Shown here piece after piece: positions 4,574 through 5,329 of a stretch of 5,329 nucleotides of DNA. Source of the DNA: a bacterium (lineage in GTDB: Bacteria; Patescibacteria; Paceibacteria; UBA9973; UBA2103); NCBI GenBank assembly GCA_021812925.1, contig JAKAMK010000054.1:1-5329 (forward strand), given 5' to 3'. The position numbers and the translations under genes are program-made. How positions within the stretch are numbered: the first letter of the stretch is position 1; the number at the start of each line of letters is the position of its first letter. Under the pieces are notes generated by a model. The model saw nothing but the letters and a program-made list of their open reading frames with translations. It was not told the DNA's origin and made no database searches.

Positions 4574-5329
4574 TTACGCTTGCGGCGGTTCCTCGGGTTT
4601 CTCCCTGAACTCGGCGTCTGTTGGGTTCTGGTCGTTGCCCGAGGCATCCGAGGGCGGCGTATTTCCTGTCTGCTGTGCACTGTTTTCTGTTTTCTGGGCT
4701 CCCATCATCGCCTCGCCTATCTTTGAAAGTGAGCTCGAGAGCGCATCGGTTGCTGTCTTTATGCGCGAGGCATCTTCCCCGTTCATGGCGCTGCGCAGGT
4801 CGGTTATCTTGTCCTGTACATCCTTCACGACCTCCGGGCCGGCCTTCTCGCCGTTCTCCTTCACGGCCTTCTCGGCGGCGTAGATGCCCTGCTCGGCAAT
4901 GTTCTTCGCTTCGACGAGCTCCTTGCGCTTCTCGTCTGCGCTCGCGTTCGCCTCCGCGTCAGCTTTCATCTTCTCGATGTCGTCCTTCGAAAGGCCGGTC
5001 GAGCCTTCGATGCGGATGCTCTGCTCCTTGCCGGTGGTCTTTTCCTTGGCCTTCACGGTGAGGATGCCGGAAGCGTCCACGTCGAAGGTCACTTCGATCT
5101 GCGGCATGCCGCGGGGCGCCGGCGGAATGCCGTCGAGCATGAACTTGCCGAGCGACTTGTTGTCGGCGCTCATCGCGCGCTCACCCTGCGTGATGTGAAT
5201 CTCCACCGACGGTTGGTTGTCTGCGGCGGTCGAGAAGGTCTGCGAGCGACTCGTGGGAATCGCGGTGTTGCGCTCAACGAGCTTCGTCGCGACGCCGCCC
5301 ATGGTCTCGATGGCGAGAGAAAGCGGGAT
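4574..5329 (-). CDS. dnaK: Chaperone protein DnaK (Hsp70), C-terminal 251 residues (cut by window edge)
   Basis: The ATP-driven folding chaperone that works with DnaJ and GrpE in the cytoplasm. The frame is open from the right edge, beginning [13 protein letters not shown], which matches the start of the substrate-binding domain just after the interdomain linker (about E. coli residue 395). So the whole ATPase domain lies outside. The beta-sandwich is recognisable from [46 protein letters not shown] and GKEQSI. The arch and pocket residues corresponding to E. coli L399, I401, M404 and A429 are kept; the Gly between L399 and I401 is Ala here. The helical lid begins around [10 protein letters not shown] and runs for about 100 residues. 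The tail is Gln/Asn/Pro-rich and ends [16 protein letters not shown], the usual acidic DAEF-type end without a long Lys finish. The internal Met at 5302 is not the gene start. Confidence 0.97.
   Translation of the reverse strand: MPLSLAIETMGGVATKLVERNTAIPTSRSQTFSTAADNQPSVEIHITQGERAMSADNKSLGKFMLDGIPPAPRGMPQIEVTFDVDASGILTVKAKEKTTGKEQSIRIEGSTGLSKDDIEKMKADAEANASADEKRKELVEAKNIAEQGIYAAEKAVKENGEKAGPEVVKDVQDKITDLRSAMNGEDASRIKTATDALSSSLSKIGEAMMGAQKTENSAQQTGNTPPSDASGNDQNPTDAEFREKPEEPPQA

Overview
The window is a compact stretch of GC-rich bacterial chromosome. Every gene I can support is on the minus strand, so transcription runs from the 5329 end towards position 1. In that order it holds: the 3' part of dnaK (Hsp70), an 83-residue protein I do not recognise, dnaJ (Hsp40 with a complete zinc domain), an unrecognised 181-residue membrane protein, a 596-residue full-length ABC exporter half-transporter, and the 5' part of tyrS (tyrosyl-tRNA synthetase), which runs off the left edge. 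Both edge genes are truncated only by the window. No gene looks broken, and no stretch without a gene exceeds about 130 bases.

Region by region: 4574-5329 is the DnaK substrate-binding domain, lid and disordered tail. 4144-4527 looks like a self-contained small transcription unit followed at once by the dnaJ promoter. It has a good sigma70-type promoter, a perfect leader hairpin, a strong Shine-Dalgarno site, the 83-codon gene, an intrinsic terminator, and then the -35/-10 of dnaJ. 3021-4109 is dnaJ. 2944-3020 is a spacer with a GC-rich hairpin and a degenerate 7-bp tandem repeat that reaches over the start of the next gene. 2398-2943 is the membrane protein, followed after 47 bases by the ABC exporter (560-2350). 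tyrS begins 9 bases after the exporter stop codon.

How the genes work together: DnaK and DnaJ are the Hsp70/Hsp40 protein-folding pair. They are neighbours here but do not appear to be one transcript, because a terminator and a separate promoter lie between them. GrpE and HrcA are not in the window and no CIRCE operator is visible. The membrane protein, exporter and tyrS are closely packed and may be co-transcribed; a functional link between the exporter and tRNA charging is not implied.

Organism: clearly bacterial (bacterial-type TyrRS with the E. coli/Geobacillus active-site pattern, bacterial DnaK and DnaJ). The dense packing, start codons without Shine-Dalgarno sites (except the small gene), -10-like boxes almost touching start codons, and a small polytopic protein with no recognisable family would fit a reduced-genome lineage such as Candidate Phyla Radiation/Patescibacteria (Parcubacteria). 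That is inference from style, not from a marker gene.

The most interesting part is the small-gene cassette between dnaK and dnaJ. It has its own complete expression signals, different codon use and a different mode of translation initiation from its neighbours.
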